A program made the translations under genes and the position numbers. Under the pieces are notes generated by a model. It saw only the letters and a list, made by a program, of their open reading frames with translations, was not told the DNA's origin and did no database searches. From Pseudomonas sp. 7P_10.2_Bac1 (GTDB lineage Bacteria > Pseudomonadota > Gammaproteobacteria > Pseudomonadales > Pseudomonadaceae), in the NCBI RefSeq assembly GCF_025465935.1, contig NZ_JANLNV010000040.1, forward strand, positions 57,848 to 121,847: 64,000 nucleotides of DNA. Direction: 5' to 3'. Positions within the stretch are counted from its first letter, which is position 1; each line of letters opens with the position of its first letter. Shown here in pieces: positions 54,704 to 64,000 of this stretch.

Positions 54704-56203
54704 ATGAACATTCTCTATGACGAACGCGTCGACGGGGTTTTGCCCGATGTCGACAAAAGCGCACTGCTGCTGGCCCTGCAAACGCAGGTGCCCGACCTGA
54801 AAGTCCTGCATGAACCCGAAGAGCTGAAGCCCTACGAGTGCGACGGGCTGTCGGCCTACCGCACCACGCCCATGCTGGTGGTCTTGCCGCATCACCTCGA
54901 ACAGGTGCAGACCGTGTTGCGCCTGTGCCACGAGCACAAGGTGCCGGTGGTCGCACGGGGAGCAGGTACTGGCTTGTCTGGTGGGGCGTTGCCGCTGGAA
55001 AAAGGCCTGTTGCTGGTGATGGCGCGCTTCAACAACATTCTGCACATTGATGCCGCCGCCCGTACCGCCCGGGTGCAACCGGGGGTGCGCAATCTGGCAA
55101 TTTCCCAGGCCGCCGCGCCCTATGGTTTGTATTACGCACCAGACCCGTCTTCGCAAATCGCCTGCTCGATTGGCGGCAACGTCGCCGAAAACGCCGGTGG
55201 CGTGCATTGCCTGAAGTACGGCCTGACCGTCCACAACGTACTGCAAGTAGAGATCCTGACTGTCGACGGCGAACACCTGACCCTCGGCTCTCAAGCCCTG
55301 GATTCGCCGGGGCCTGACCTGTTGGCGCTGTTCACCGGCTCAGAGGGCATGCTCGGGGTGATCACTGAAGTCACCGTCAAGCTGCTCCCCAAGCCACAAA
55401 CCGCCAAAGTGCTGTTGGCCGCCTTCGACTCGGTTGAAAAAGCCGGGCGTGCAGTCGGCGACATCATTGCAGCCGGGATCATTCCGGGCGGTCTGGAAAT
55501 GATGGACAACCTGGCGATACGCGCCGCCGAAGACTTTATCCACGCCGGATACCCGGTCGAAGCCGAAGCCATTTTGCTGTGCGAACTCGATGGCGTGGAA
55601 GCCGACGTCCACGATGACTGCGAGCGCGTACGCCAAGTGCTGGAGCTGGCCGGCGCAACCGAAGTGCGCCAGGCCCAGGATGAAGCCGAGCGCGTGCGCT
55701 TCTGGGCCGGGCGCAAGAATGCCTTCCCGGCGGTAGGCCGTCTCTCGCCAGACTACTACTGCATGGACGGCACCATCCCGCGTCGCGAGCTGCCCGGCGT
55801 ACTGCAAGCCATTGCAGCGCTGTCAGCCGAATACGACCTGCGCGTGGCCAACGTTTTTCACGCCGGTGACGGCAACATGCACCCGCTGATCCTGTTCGAT
55901 GCCAACCAGCCAGGCGAGCTGGACCGCGCCGAAGCGCTGGGCGGCAAGATCCTCGAACTGTGCGTGAAAGTCGGCGGCAGCATCACCGGCGAACATGGTG
56001 TGGGCCGCGAGAAGATCAATCAGATGTGCGCACAGTTCAACAGCGATGAGTTGACCCTGTTTCATGCGGTCAAGGCCGCGTTTGACCCCAGCGGGCTGCT
56101 CAACCCCGGCAAGAACATCCCGACCCTGCACCGCTGCGCCGAATTTGGCGCAATGCACGTGCACATGGGGCAGATGCCCTTCCCTGAACTGGAGCGTTTC
56201 TGA
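54704..56203 (+). CDS. glcD: Glycolate oxidase FAD-binding subunit
   Basis: This 499-residue protein has a PCMH FAD domain (RGAGTGLSGGALPLEKGLLL; SIGGNVAENAGGVHCLKYG) and a C-terminal FAD-oxidase domain with NVFHAGDGNMHPLILFD and TGEHGVGREK. It oxidises glycolate to glyoxylate and passes electrons via GlcF to quinone at the inner membrane. The stop overlaps the next start by one base (TGATG). Confidence 0.95.
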   Translation: MNILYDERVDGVLPDVDKSALLLALQTQVPDLKVLHEPEELKPYECDGLSAYRTTPMLVVLPHHLEQVQTVLRLCHEHKVPVVARGAGTGLSGGALPLEKGLLLVMARFNNILHIDAAARTARVQPGVRNLAISQAAAPYGLYYAPDPSSQIACSIGGNVAENAGGVHCLKYGLTVHNVLQVEILTVDGEHLTLGSQALDSPGPDLLALFTGSEGMLGVITEVTVKLLPKPQTAKVLLAAFDSVEKAGRAVGDIIAAGIIPGGLEMMDNLAIRAAEDFIHAGYPVEAEAILLCELDGVEADVHDDCERVRQVLELAGATEVRQAQDEAERVRFWAGRKNAFPAVGRLSPDYYCMDGTIPRRELPGVLQAIAALSAEYDLRVANVFHAGDGNMHPLILFDANQPGELDRAEALGGKILELCVKVGGSITGEHGVGREKINQMCAQFNSDELTLFHAVKAAFDPSGLLNPGKNIPTLHRCAEFGAMHVHMGQMPFPELERF

Positions 56204-57267
56204 TGCGCAGTGAACACGATCTGGATAACAGCGCAGCGCTGCTGGAACAGGTTAACCAGGCCTTGCACGGCGCGACGCCGCTGCGCATTCAAGGCGCAGA
56301 CAGCAAGAAGTTTCTGGGCCGCCCGGTGACGGGAAACGTGCTCGACACGCGCAGCCATCGCGGCATCGTCAGCTACGACCCGACCGAGCTGGTGATCACC
56401 GCCCGCTGCGGCACGCCACTGGCCGAACTGGCCGCCGCACTGGACGCAGCGCAACAGATGTTGCCGTGCGAGCCGCCGTCTTTCGGTGCAGATGCAACCG
56501 TCGGCGGCATGGTCGCCAGCGGGCTGTCCGGGCCGCGCCGTCCGTGGGCCGGGTCGGTTCGTGATTATGTACTGGGCACCCGCGTAATCACCGGCCACGG
56601 CAAGCACTTGCGCTTTGGGGGTGAGGTGATGAAAAACGTCGCCGGCTATGACATTTCACGCTTGATGGCGGCCAGTTACGGCACGTTGGGGGTGATCACC
56701 GAAGTGTCGCTCAAAGTCCTGCCCAAGCCGCGTCAAGCCTTAAGCATCAGCCTGGAGCTCAGTACTGACCGTGCGTTGCTGCGTCTGGCTGAATGGGGCC
56801 AGCAGCCCCTGCCAATCAGCGCTGCATGTCACGACGGGCAACGCCTGCACCTGCGCCTTGAAGGCGGCGAAGGCTCGGTAGCCGCCGCCCATGACCGCTT
56901 GGGCGGCGAGTTGCTGGACGCCACGTACTGGGTCGATCTGAACGAACAACGCTTGGGCTTCTTCGCCCAAGACCTGCCGCTCTGGCGCCTGTCCTTGCCC
57001 AACAACATCGCGCCACTGGCCCTGCCCGGCCATCAGTTGATCGATTGGGGCGGCGCCCAGCGCTGGCTCAAGTCCGATGCTGAAGCGGCCTTTATTCGCC
57101 AGGTCGTCGAAGAAGTTGGTGGGCACGTCACCTGCTACACCCCCGGCTTGCTCGACAGCCCGTTCCAGCCGTTGCCCAGCGCGCTGATGCGCTACCACCG
57201 CACCCTCAAGCAACAACTCGACCCGAGGGGTATTTTCAACCCTGGGCGCCTGTACGCGGAGTGTTGA
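56203..57267 (+). CDS. glcE: Glycolate oxidase FAD-binding subunit GlcE
   Basis: This 354-residue subunit has a shorter FAD domain (GADATVGGMVASGLSGPRRPWAG, GEVMKNVAGYDISRLM). It forms a complex with GlcD and GlcF. It overlaps glcD by one base and is followed by glcF after 3 bp, so all three are translationally coupled. Confidence 0.95.
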   Translation: MRSEHDLDNSAALLEQVNQALHGATPLRIQGADSKKFLGRPVTGNVLDTRSHRGIVSYDPTELVITARCGTPLAELAAALDAAQQMLPCEPPSFGADATVGGMVASGLSGPRRPWAGSVRDYVLGTRVITGHGKHLRFGGEVMKNVAGYDISRLMAASYGTLGVITEVSLKVLPKPRQALSISLELSTDRALLRLAEWGQQPLPISAACHDGQRLHLRLEGGEGSVAAAHDRLGGELLDATYWVDLNEQRLGFFAQDLPLWRLSLPNNIAPLALPGHQLIDWGGAQRWLKSDAEAAFIRQVVEEVGGHVTCYTPGLLDSPFQPLPSALMRYHRTLKQQLDPRGIFNPGRLYAEC

Positions 57268-57270
57268 GCC

Positions 57271-58488
57271 ATGCAAACCACGTTGAGCCAAAATGCCCGC
57301 CAACTGGCGCGCGCCGAAGAAGCCGAACGCATTCTGCGATCCTGCGTGCACTGCGGTTTTTGCAATGCCACCTGCCCGACCTATCAACTGCTCGGTGATG
57401 AGTTGGACGGCCCACGCGGGCGAATTTACCTGATCAAGCAAGTGCTGGAAGGCAACGACGTTACCCGCAAAACCCAGCAGCATCTGGATCGCTGCCTGTC
57501 GTGCCGCAACTGCGAAACCACCTGCCCCTCGGGAGTGGACTACCACAACCTGCTGGACATCGGCCGAGCGGTAGTGGATGCGGCTGTGGAGCGGCCGCTC
57601 GGCCAGCGCCTGCTGCGCCAGGGATTGCGCAGCGTGGTGCCAAAACCGGGCCTGTTCAAAGGGCTGGTGGGCAGCGGGCAGTTGTTTCGCGCAGTGTTGC
57701 CGACGGCCTTGCAAAACAAGTTGCCCCACACCATTGAGCCCGCCAAGACCCGCCCGACCCGCCGTCATGCCCGCCAGGTGCTAATGCTCGAAGGATGTGT
57801 ACAACCCGGCTTGTCACCCAACACCAACGCGGCCACCGCACGGGTGCTAGACAGACTGGGCATCGGGGTAACCCCAAGCCGCGAGGCCGGTTGTTGCGGC
57901 GCCGTGGACTATCACCTCGACGCACAAGCCGCTGGCCTGGATCGGGCCCGCCGCAATATCGACGCCTGGTGGCCGAGCATCGAACAAGGCGCCGAAGCCA
58001 TCGTGCAAACCGCCAGTGGCTGCGGTGCCTTTATCAAGGAATACGGGCACTTGCTGAGCGCCGACCCGGCGTATGCCGACAAGGCCAAAAGGGTCAGCGC
58101 CCTGGCCAAGGATCTGGTTGAAGTGCTGCGCGAAGAACCGCTGGAAACCCTCGCCACCAGTAGCAGCCAGCGCGTGGCCTTCCATTGCCCGTGTACGTTG
58201 CAGCATGCGCAAAAACTCGGCGGCGCGGTGGAGTCGGTTCTCACGCGACTGGGCTTCAACCTCACTGGGGTGCCTGACAGCCATTTGTGTTGCGGCTCTG
58301 CCGGTACCTATTCACTGACCCAACCCGAACTGTCCCGACAACTGCGCGACAACAAGTTGAACGCCCTTGAAAGCGGGCAACCTGATGTCATTATCACCGC
58401 CAATATCGGCTGCCAGACCCACCTCAACGGTGCAGGACGAACCCCTGTCCGGCACTGGATCGAGCTCGTCGAAGCCGCCTTGCCTTAA
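57271..58488 (+). CDS. glcF: Glycolate oxidase iron-sulfur subunit
   Basis: This 405-residue subunit has two 4Fe-4S motifs, CVHCGFCNATCPTY and CLSCRNCETTCPSG, then two CCG-type domains (EAGCCGAVDYH and LCCGSAGTYSL) as in heterodisulfide-reductase-like proteins. It carries electrons from GlcDE to the quinone pool at the membrane. The start is next to the glcE stop. Confidence 0.95.
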   Translation: MQTTLSQNARQLARAEEAERILRSCVHCGFCNATCPTYQLLGDELDGPRGRIYLIKQVLEGNDVTRKTQQHLDRCLSCRNCETTCPSGVDYHNLLDIGRAVVDAAVERPLGQRLLRQGLRSVVPKPGLFKGLVGSGQLFRAVLPTALQNKLPHTIEPAKTRPTRRHARQVLMLEGCVQPGLSPNTNAATARVLDRLGIGVTPSREAGCCGAVDYHLDAQAAGLDRARRNIDAWWPSIEQGAEAIVQTASGCGAFIKEYGHLLSADPAYADKAKRVSALAKDLVEVLREEPLETLATSSSQRVAFHCPCTLQHAQKLGGAVESVLTRLGFNLTGVPDSHLCCGSAGTYSLTQPELSRQLRDNKLNALESGQPDVIITANIGCQTHLNGAGRTPVRHWIELVEAALP

Positions 58489-58520
58489 CCCCTGACACCC
58501 TCTATCGACAGAGACCCCAC

Positions 58521-58922
58521 ATGAAAAGCAAAGCCGTACTGACCCAGACCGAAGTCCAGCAGATCCTTAACGCCGCACGCACCGAAGCGCAGAACAACCA
58601 GTGGGCGGTGACCATTGCGATTGTCGATGACGGCGGACACCCACTGGCCCTCGAGCGACTCGACGACTGCCCTCCGGTCAGTGCCTACATCGCCACCGAA
58701 AAGGCTCGCACCTCGGCTCTGGGGCGCCGCGAGTCGAAAAACTACGAAGAAATGGTCAATGGCGGCCGCCCGTCTTTCTTGTCCGCACCGTTGTTGATCT
58801 GCCTGGAAGGCGGCGTGCCGATCATTATCGATGGTCAAGTCATCGGCGCCGTCGGCGTGTCCGGAGTGACTGCGCCGCAAGATGCCCAAGTGGCCAGGGC
58901 TGGCGTGCAAAGCCTGAAATAA
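58521..58922 (+). CDS. glcG: GlcG, DUF336/HbpS-like protein
   Basis: This 133-residue protein of the GlcG/HbpS family has AIVDDGGHPLALERLDD and EGGVPIIIDGQVIGAVGVSG. It is regularly found in glc operons, its role is unsettled (haem or cofactor binding has been proposed for relatives). It lies between glcF and glcB. Confidence 0.93.
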   Translation: MKSKAVLTQTEVQQILNAARTEAQNNQWAVTIAIVDDGGHPLALERLDDCPPVSAYIATEKARTSALGRRESKNYEEMVNGGRPSFLSAPLLICLEGGVPIIIDGQVIGAVGVSGVTAPQDAQVARAGVQSLK

Positions 58923-58944
58923 ATCCAATTGAAGGAGAGATACA

Positions 58945-61125
58945 GTGAGCGATTTGATAAACAGCCACGGCCTCAAGGTTGCACCTGTGCTGCACCACTT
59001 CATTGACAACGAGGTGCTGCCGGGCACCGGCCTGGATGCGCAAGCGTTCTGGAGTGGTTTTGCAGACTTGGTGCATGAGCTGGCGCCGATCAACCGTGCG
59101 CTTCTAGCCGAGCGTGATCGCCTGCAGGTCGAACTCGATACCTGGCACCGTGAACATCCCGGCCCGATCACCGACATGGCGCAATACCGCATTTTCCTCA
59201 CCGGTATTGGCTACCTGCAACCGCCACCTGATCAAGTCAAGGTCAGCACCGACAACGTCGATACCGAAATCAGCGTGCAAGCCGGGCCACAATTGGTGGT
59301 GCCCGCCGCCAATGCGCGGTATGCCCTGAACGCCGCCAATGCGCGCTGGGGTTCGCTGTATGACGCCCTTTACGGCACCGACGTCATCCCCGATGACGAC
59401 GGTGCCCAAACCGGTCGTGCCTACAACCCGATACGCGGCGCCAAGGTCATCGCCTTTGCCCGGGCGTTTCTCGATCAGGCGTTCACGCTGAGCAAGGGGT
59501 CGCACGTCGATGCCACCCGTTACCAGATTGAAGGCGACAGCCTGCACATCACTCTCAAAGACGGCAGTCAGAGCGCTCTGGCCGACGCCGAGCAATACAT
59601 CGGCTATCAAGGCTCGCCCGCAGAGCCGGCCGCCATTTTGTTGAAACACAATGACCTGCACGTCGAAATCCAGATCGACCGCCAGAGCGTCATCGGCCAG
59701 TCTGACGCGGCAGGTGTCAAAGATCTGTTGGTAGAAGCGGCGCTCTCGACCATCATTGACTGCGAAGACTCGGTGGCAGCAGTGGACGCTGACGACAAGG
59801 TCCAGGTGTATCGCAACTGGCTGGGCCTGATGAAGGGCGACTTGCAAGAAGACCTGGTCAAAAACGGCAAAACCATTACCCGCCGCCTCAACCCGGACCG
59901 CGAATACACCGCCGCCGACGGTTCGCCACTGACGCTGCCCGGGCGTTCGTTGCTGTTTATCCGCAACGTCGGCCACCTGATGACTAACCCTGCGATCCTC
60001 GACGATCAGGGCCGGGAAATACCGGAAGGCATTCTCGACGGCGTGATCACCAGCCTGATCGCTGTGCACGACCTGCAGCGCCGGGGCAACTCCCGTGCAG
60101 GCAGCGTCTATATCGTCAAACCGAAAATGCACGGGCCTGCCGAAGTGGCCTTCGCCGAGCACCTGTTCAGCCGCATCGAGGACCTGCTGCACCTCAAGCG
60201 CCACACCCTGAAAATGGGGATCATGGACGAAGAACGGCGCACCAGCGTCAACCTCAAGGCCTGCATCGCGGCGGCCTCGTCACGGGTGGCGTTTATCAAC
60301 ACCGGCTTCCTCGACCGCACCGGCGATGAAATTCATAGCGCCATGCAAGCGGGCGCCATGCTGCGTAAAGGCGACATGAAAGGCACGCCATGGATCGCGG
60401 CCTACGAGCGCAACAACGTGCTGGTCGGGCTGGACTGCAACTTGCGCGGTCGGGCGCAGATCGGCAAAGGCATGTGGGCCATGCCGGACCGGATGGCCGA
60501 CATGCTGCAACAGAAAATCGCCCATCCCCAGGCCGGCGCCACCACCGCCTGGGTCCCCTCGCCGACCGCCGCGACCCTGCATGCGCTGCATTATCACCAA
60601 GTGTCGGTACGTCACGTACAAGCCTCGCTCGAACAGACCCGCTACGCCGACGTCAGCGAGTCGCTGCTCGAAGGGTTGCTCAGCGTCCCGGTGGTAAAAC
60701 AAGCCCAATGGTCAGCGCACGACATCCGCCAGGAAGTCGAAAACAACGCACAAGGGTTGCTCGGGTATGTGGTGCGCTGGGTCGAGCAAGGCATTGGTTG
60801 CTCCAAAGTGCCAGACATTCATGACGTGGGGCTGATGGAAGACCGCGCGACCTTGCGTATTTCCAGCCAGCACATCGCCAACTGGCTGCTGCATGGCGTG
60901 ATCACCCGCGAACAGACCGTCGAGATCTTGCAGCGCATGGCGCGAGTGGTTGACCAGCAAAACGCCGAAGACCCGCATTACACGCCCATGGCCGCGGATT
61001 TTGATCAATCGGTCGCGTTTCAGGCGGCGTGCGCGTTAGTGTTTGAAGGGTGCGCACAACCCAATGGCTACACCGAACCGCTGCTGCATAAGTTCCGCCT
61101 GGCGTATAAACAGTCGCAGGTGTAA
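58945..61125 (+). CDS. glcB: Malate synthase G
   Basis: This 726-residue enzyme condenses glyoxylate with acetyl-CoA to malate, the step after glycolate oxidation. Segments include [53 protein letters not shown] and [13 protein letters not shown]. The length matches the G isoform. AAGGAGAG precedes the ATG. It ends the operon. Confidence 0.96.
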   Translation: MSDLINSHGLKVAPVLHHFIDNEVLPGTGLDAQAFWSGFADLVHELAPINRALLAERDRLQVELDTWHREHPGPITDMAQYRIFLTGIGYLQPPPDQVKVSTDNVDTEISVQAGPQLVVPAANARYALNAANARWGSLYDALYGTDVIPDDDGAQTGRAYNPIRGAKVIAFARAFLDQAFTLSKGSHVDATRYQIEGDSLHITLKDGSQSALADAEQYIGYQGSPAEPAAILLKHNDLHVEIQIDRQSVIGQSDAAGVKDLLVEAALSTIIDCEDSVAAVDADDKVQVYRNWLGLMKGDLQEDLVKNGKTITRRLNPDREYTAADGSPLTLPGRSLLFIRNVGHLMTNPAILDDQGREIPEGILDGVITSLIAVHDLQRRGNSRAGSVYIVKPKMHGPAEVAFAEHLFSRIEDLLHLKRHTLKMGIMDEERRTSVNLKACIAAASSRVAFINTGFLDRTGDEIHSAMQAGAMLRKGDMKGTPWIAAYERNNVLVGLDCNLRGRAQIGKGMWAMPDRMADMLQQKIAHPQAGATTAWVPSPTAATLHALHYHQVSVRHVQASLEQTRYADVSESLLEGLLSVPVVKQAQWSAHDIRQEVENNAQGLLGYVVRWVEQGIGCSKVPDIHDVGLMEDRATLRISSQHIANWLLHGVITREQTVEILQRMARVVDQQNAEDPHYTPMAADFDQSVAFQAACALVFEGCAQPNGYTEPLLHKFRLAYKQSQV

Positions 61126-61132
61126 CCCCTGA

Positions 61133-61196
61133 CGCAGCCTCGTGCTGCTCGGCAGCGACTGCCCCTGTAGTCGCTGAGGAGCAGCACGAGGCTGCG
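61133..61196. terminator. Long hairpin (18-bp arms) after glcB
   Basis: CGCAGCCTCGTGCTGCTC at 61133-61150 and its perfect complement at 61179-61196 enclose an inner stem (CAGCGACT with AGTCGCTG). The GTAGTCGCTG...GCTGCGATC pattern is a pseudomonad REP type. It likely ends the glc transcript. Confidence 0.8.
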
Positions 61197-61323
61197 ATCT
61201 TTTGATCGTTCGCTCCATTGCAAAACGTAGTACCCCTCTATTACCCACCCTCCTGCAATTGGTCTCATGATCAATTGGAATGTGCTTATAACAAGAACCA
61301 GAATTCCAAGGCAGGTAGCGGCA

Positions 61324-61716
61324 ATGGCCAAGTTAATTCATTCCATGATCCGTGTCGGTGATCTCGATAAATCCATGAATTTCTATCAGCAGGCGTTTGG
61401 GCTGATCGAATCGCATCGTCTGGAATTTGATGATTTCTCGCTGGTGTATCTGCGTGACGTCCAGAGTGGCGCAGAAATAGAGCTGACCTGGAACAAGGGC
61501 CAGTCCGAATACACCCACGGCACGGGCTACGGGCACACGGCGTTCGTGGTTGATGATCTCGATCAGCAATTCAACCGCCTGAGCGATTTACAGTTCGCAC
61601 CAGCGCCGATCAAAGAGTTCAAGCGGGACGGCGCACTGCTCGCGCGGTTCTTTTTTGTCCAGGACCCCGATGGCTACAAGATCGAGGTGCTGCAACGTGG
61701 AGGCCACTACCAATAG
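61324..61716 (+). CDS. gloA: Glyoxalase I (lactoylglutathione lyase)
   Basis: This 130-residue enzyme has the four metal ligands of the GloA family: H6 in LIHSMIRV, E in AEIELTWN, H in YGHTAFVV and E in YKIEVLQ. It converts the glutathione hemithioacetal of methylglyoxal to lactoylglutathione. The ATG at MAKLIHS matches the family's N-terminus; a start 19 codons upstream does not. Length is normal. It is monocistronic. Confidence 0.93.
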   Translation: MAKLIHSMIRVGDLDKSMNFYQQAFGLIESHRLEFDDFSLVYLRDVQSGAEIELTWNKGQSEYTHGTGYGHTAFVVDDLDQQFNRLSDLQFAPAPIKEFKRDGALLARFFFVQDPDGYKIEVLQRGGHYQ

Positions 61717-61846
61717 ACACAGCTAATGGCTTGAACCCAGCGACCGGCTGGACGGGGTTGCCGCTGTAACGCCCCGCCTGCCCACCCGCGACCTATGATT
61801 TGCCTGTGACACTGTTACTCCTATAAAAATAACAAGGAGACATTTC

Positions 61847-62404
61847 ATGCAAGACCTCAAGGTCAATCGTCGCCGTTTCCTGCAAGGAAGTGGCGGGCTG
61901 CTGTTAGGCACCCTCATGTTCACCTCCGGCCCCATCGCCCTGCTGGCGCCCAGCCGCTCCTGGGCCATGGAAATGAACACGCTGCCCAGCGATGTCGCTT
62001 CACAGTTGTTGCTCGTGGTGCGGCGCATTTATCCCCATGACCGTATGGAAGACGCTGTCTACGCCTTTGCTGTAAAGGCGCTGGATGAGCGCGCGTCTGC
62101 CGACCCTTCGGTACTGCCGCAGTTGAACAATGGCCTGGCCGAGCTGGACACACTGGCGGGCGGCAAGTGGGCGAGCCTGGATGAGCTCCAACAAGTGGCC
62201 CTGCTGGAAAAAATCCAGACCGGCGACTTTTTCAAGTTGGTGCGCGGTACCTCGGTCAACGCGCTGTACAGCAATGAACTGGCCTATGAACACTTCGGCT
62301 ACGAAGGTGCCTCCTTCCCCAAGGGTGGCTACTTGATGCGGGGTTTCAATGACCTGAAGTGGCTGCCTGCAGCGCCAGCCGATGCCAGTCCCAGTGCGTT
62401 TTGA
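61847..62404 (+). CDS. Tat-exported small subunit of a GMC dehydrogenase (gluconate 2-dehydrogenase subunit 3-like)
   Basis: This 185-residue protein begins with a twin-arginine signal, NRRRFLQGSGGLLLGTL, cleaved near SWAMEMN. The rest has the subunit 3 pattern (LLLVVRRIYPHDRMED, NALYSNELAYEHFGYEGAS). Such subunits help to export and stabilise the flavoprotein. AAGGAGA precedes the ATG. It is 12 bp before the GMC gene. Confidence 0.87.
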   Translation: MQDLKVNRRRFLQGSGGLLLGTLMFTSGPIALLAPSRSWAMEMNTLPSDVASQLLLVVRRIYPHDRMEDAVYAFAVKALDERASADPSVLPQLNNGLAELDTLAGGKWASLDELQQVALLEKIQTGDFFKLVRGTSVNALYSNELAYEHFGYEGASFPKGGYLMRGFNDLKWLPAAPADASPSAF

Positions 62405-62416
62405 GGAGCAGCGAAC

Positions 62417-63982
62417 ATGACGACTTACAGTTTTGACGACGATTCGGTGGTGATCATCATCGGCTCCGGCGCGGGCGGCGGCACATTGGCCAACGAGTTG
62501 TGCCAAAAGGGTATTGCGGTGGTCTTGCTGGAAGCCGGTGCACGGCAATCCCCGGCCACGTTCATCAACGATGAATGGCCTTCCTTTGCGCAATTGTCCT
62601 GGGGCGACACCCGCACCACCTCCGGTTCCTGGCAGATCGCCAAAGACTTTCCCAACCTGCCCGCCTGGATCTGCAAAACCGTGGGCGGTACCACCACGCA
62701 CTGGGCCGGTGCCAGTATTCGCCTGCAAGATCACGAGTTTCGCGCCCGGCAGATGTACGGCGACGTCAAGGACGCCAATCTGCTGGACTGGCCTCTGACC
62801 CTGGCCGAACTGGAGCCGTACTACGAGCGCGCCGAAAACAAAATGGGCGTTACCCGCACCCACGACATTCCCGGGTTACCGGGCAACAACAACTTTCAAG
62901 TGATGTACAACGGCGCCCAAAAGCTTGGCTACAAGGAGTGCTCGACCGGGCATATGGCAATCAACAGCCGTGGCCGCGATGGTCGTGCGCAATGCATGCA
63001 ATTGGGGTTCTGCTTCCAGGGCTGCAAGATGGGCGCCAAGTGGTCAACGCTGTATACCGAAATCCCGGCGGCCGAAGCCACCGGCAAGCTGGAGCTGCGC
63101 ACCCAGGCCCATGCCGTGCGCATCGAGCACGACGCCAAGGGCCGCGCCAACGCAGTGGTATATGCCGATGCCAAGGGCCAGTTGCATCGGCAAAAAGGCC
63201 GAGTCGTGGCGGTTGCCGGCAACGCCATTGAAACCCCGAGGTTGCTGCTCAACTCGTCCAGCGCCATGTTCCCGCACGGCCTGGGCAATGGCTCTGGGAT
63301 GGTTGGCAAACATTACATGCGCCACACCACGGGCTCAGTGTTTGCCGAGTTCAACGACCCGGTGCACTTTTACCGCGGCACCATCATGGCGGGCCTGATC
63401 AGTGACGAATCGAAATTCAAACCGGACCGCGGTTTTGTCGGCGGTTATGAGATGGAGACGATTTCCCTGGGGCCTTCGTTCATGGCAGCGTTTTTCAATC
63501 CTGGGGCGTGGGGGCGGGACTTCACTCGGGTGATGGACAATTACACGCACTTGGCCGGTATGTGGCTGGTGGGGGAAGACATGCCCCGCGAAACCAACCG
63601 CATCACGCTCAGCGATACCAAGGACCACCTGGGCATCCCGGTGGCCAACGTGCACTACGACGATCACCCCAACGATCTGGCCATGCGTGAGCACGCCTTC
63701 AAGCAAGGCAGCGCGATCTACGAGGCGGTGGGCGCGCTGAAAACTCATCGAGTTCCGCCCTACCCATCCACCCATAACCTGGGCACGTGCCGCATGAGCC
63801 TGAAAGAGGCCGACGGGGTGTGCAACAAACATGGGCAAAGCCACGAGGTGCCCAATCTGTTTATCTCAGACGGGAGCCAGTTCACCACCAGTGCCGCCGA
63901 AAACCCCACGCTGACCATTGTCAGCCTGGCGATTCGACAGGCGGAGTTTATTGAGCAAGCGCTTAAAACCAACGCGGCGTAG
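62417..63982 (+). CDS. GMC-family FAD-dependent dehydrogenase large subunit
   Basis: This 521-residue flavoprotein has VVIIIGSGAGGGTLANEL at its start, AGNAIETPRLLLNSSS in the middle and SDGSQFTTSAAENPTLTIVSLAIRQAE at the end, typical of the gluconate/sorbitol dehydrogenase GMC branch. It has no signal of its own and is probably co-exported with the small subunit. It oxidises a sugar or polyol in the periplasm. A third cytochrome c subunit usually follows; the window ends 18 bp after the stop, so this cannot be seen. Confidence 0.9.
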   Translation: MTTYSFDDDSVVIIIGSGAGGGTLANELCQKGIAVVLLEAGARQSPATFINDEWPSFAQLSWGDTRTTSGSWQIAKDFPNLPAWICKTVGGTTTHWAGASIRLQDHEFRARQMYGDVKDANLLDWPLTLAELEPYYERAENKMGVTRTHDIPGLPGNNNFQVMYNGAQKLGYKECSTGHMAINSRGRDGRAQCMQLGFCFQGCKMGAKWSTLYTEIPAAEATGKLELRTQAHAVRIEHDAKGRANAVVYADAKGQLHRQKGRVVAVAGNAIETPRLLLNSSSAMFPHGLGNGSGMVGKHYMRHTTGSVFAEFNDPVHFYRGTIMAGLISDESKFKPDRGFVGGYEMETISLGPSFMAAFFNPGAWGRDFTRVMDNYTHLAGMWLVGEDMPRETNRITLSDTKDHLGIPVANVHYDDHPNDLAMREHAFKQGSAIYEAVGALKTHRVPPYPSTHNLGTCRMSLKEADGVCNKHGQSHEVPNLFISDGSQFTTSAAENPTLTIVSLAIRQAEFIEQALKTNAA

Positions 63983-64000
63983 ATGTACCCTCTGCGCACT

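Noticed and set aside
59104..60204. 366-codon minus-strand frame
   Set aside because: Antisense to malate synthase G; the real gene is full length.
1..64000. Prophage, insertion sequence, tRNA or rRNA
   Set aside because: No integrase, transposase, structural phage gene, tRNA-like cloverleaf or rRNA sequence was recognised by eye.

Overview
The window reads as the chromosome of a fluorescent-group Pseudomonas or close relative. The signs are high-GC coding, the glcC-glcDEFGB order, SfnB-family sulfur oxidoreductases, and several pseudomonad REP-type hairpins (GTAGGAGCGAGC...GCTCGCTCCTAC) between genes. No tRNA, rRNA, prophage, transposase or CRISPR array was seen. Functional calls come from motifs, length and context only.

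Region 1 (1-14.6 kb) is a patchwork. It holds the end of an SfnB-like flavoenzyme, an M24 peptidase, an AraC regulator divergent from an Fsr-like MFS exporter, and a LysR regulator divergent from an acetoacetate module (CoA-transferase A and B, thiolase). A metallophore-type RiPP locus follows: an MNIO (DUF692) enzyme, its HvfC-like partner, a six-Cys precursor, an alpha/beta hydrolase, a DoxX protein and a four-Cys DUF2282 precursor. Then come small secreted or hypothetical proteins, a GNAT enzyme, a DUF1543 protein and a histidine phosphatase.

Region 2 (14.6-45.2 kb) is the most unusual part, a roughly 30 kb organosulfur scavenging island. One minus-strand operon encodes two cytoplasmic proteins that keep the Cys-His-Arg catalytic set of DszB desulfinase. 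They flank a fumarate-reductase-type flavoprotein and a 2Fe-2S half-subunit. Around it are two TonB receptors, three Tat-exported family 5 solute-binding proteins, two permease pairs, one fused two-domain ATPase, two SfnB/DszC-type flavoenzymes, two luciferase-type monooxygenases, a cupin oxygenase and two aldo/keto reductases. A plausible reading is TonB and ABC import of a sulfonate or other organosulfur compound, flavin-dependent C-S cleavage, reduction of the resulting aldehyde, and desulfination of a sulfinate.

Region 3 (45.3-53.7 kb) centres on a periplasmic amine-oxidation module: a Tat-exported flavin amine oxidase, a c-type cytochrome, a RidA protein with a signal peptide, and an aldehyde dehydrogenase, with a divergent AraC regulator. 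A broken MFS gene tail lies just upstream of the aldehyde dehydrogenase. A DHA2 exporter and a LysE exporter follow.

Region 4 (53.7-64 kb) is the glycolate operon glcDEFGB with its FadR-type regulator glcC and two near-identical palindromic operators. After it come glyoxalase I and a two-gene GMC dehydrogenase module (Tat-exported small subunit plus flavoprotein) that runs to the right edge of the window.
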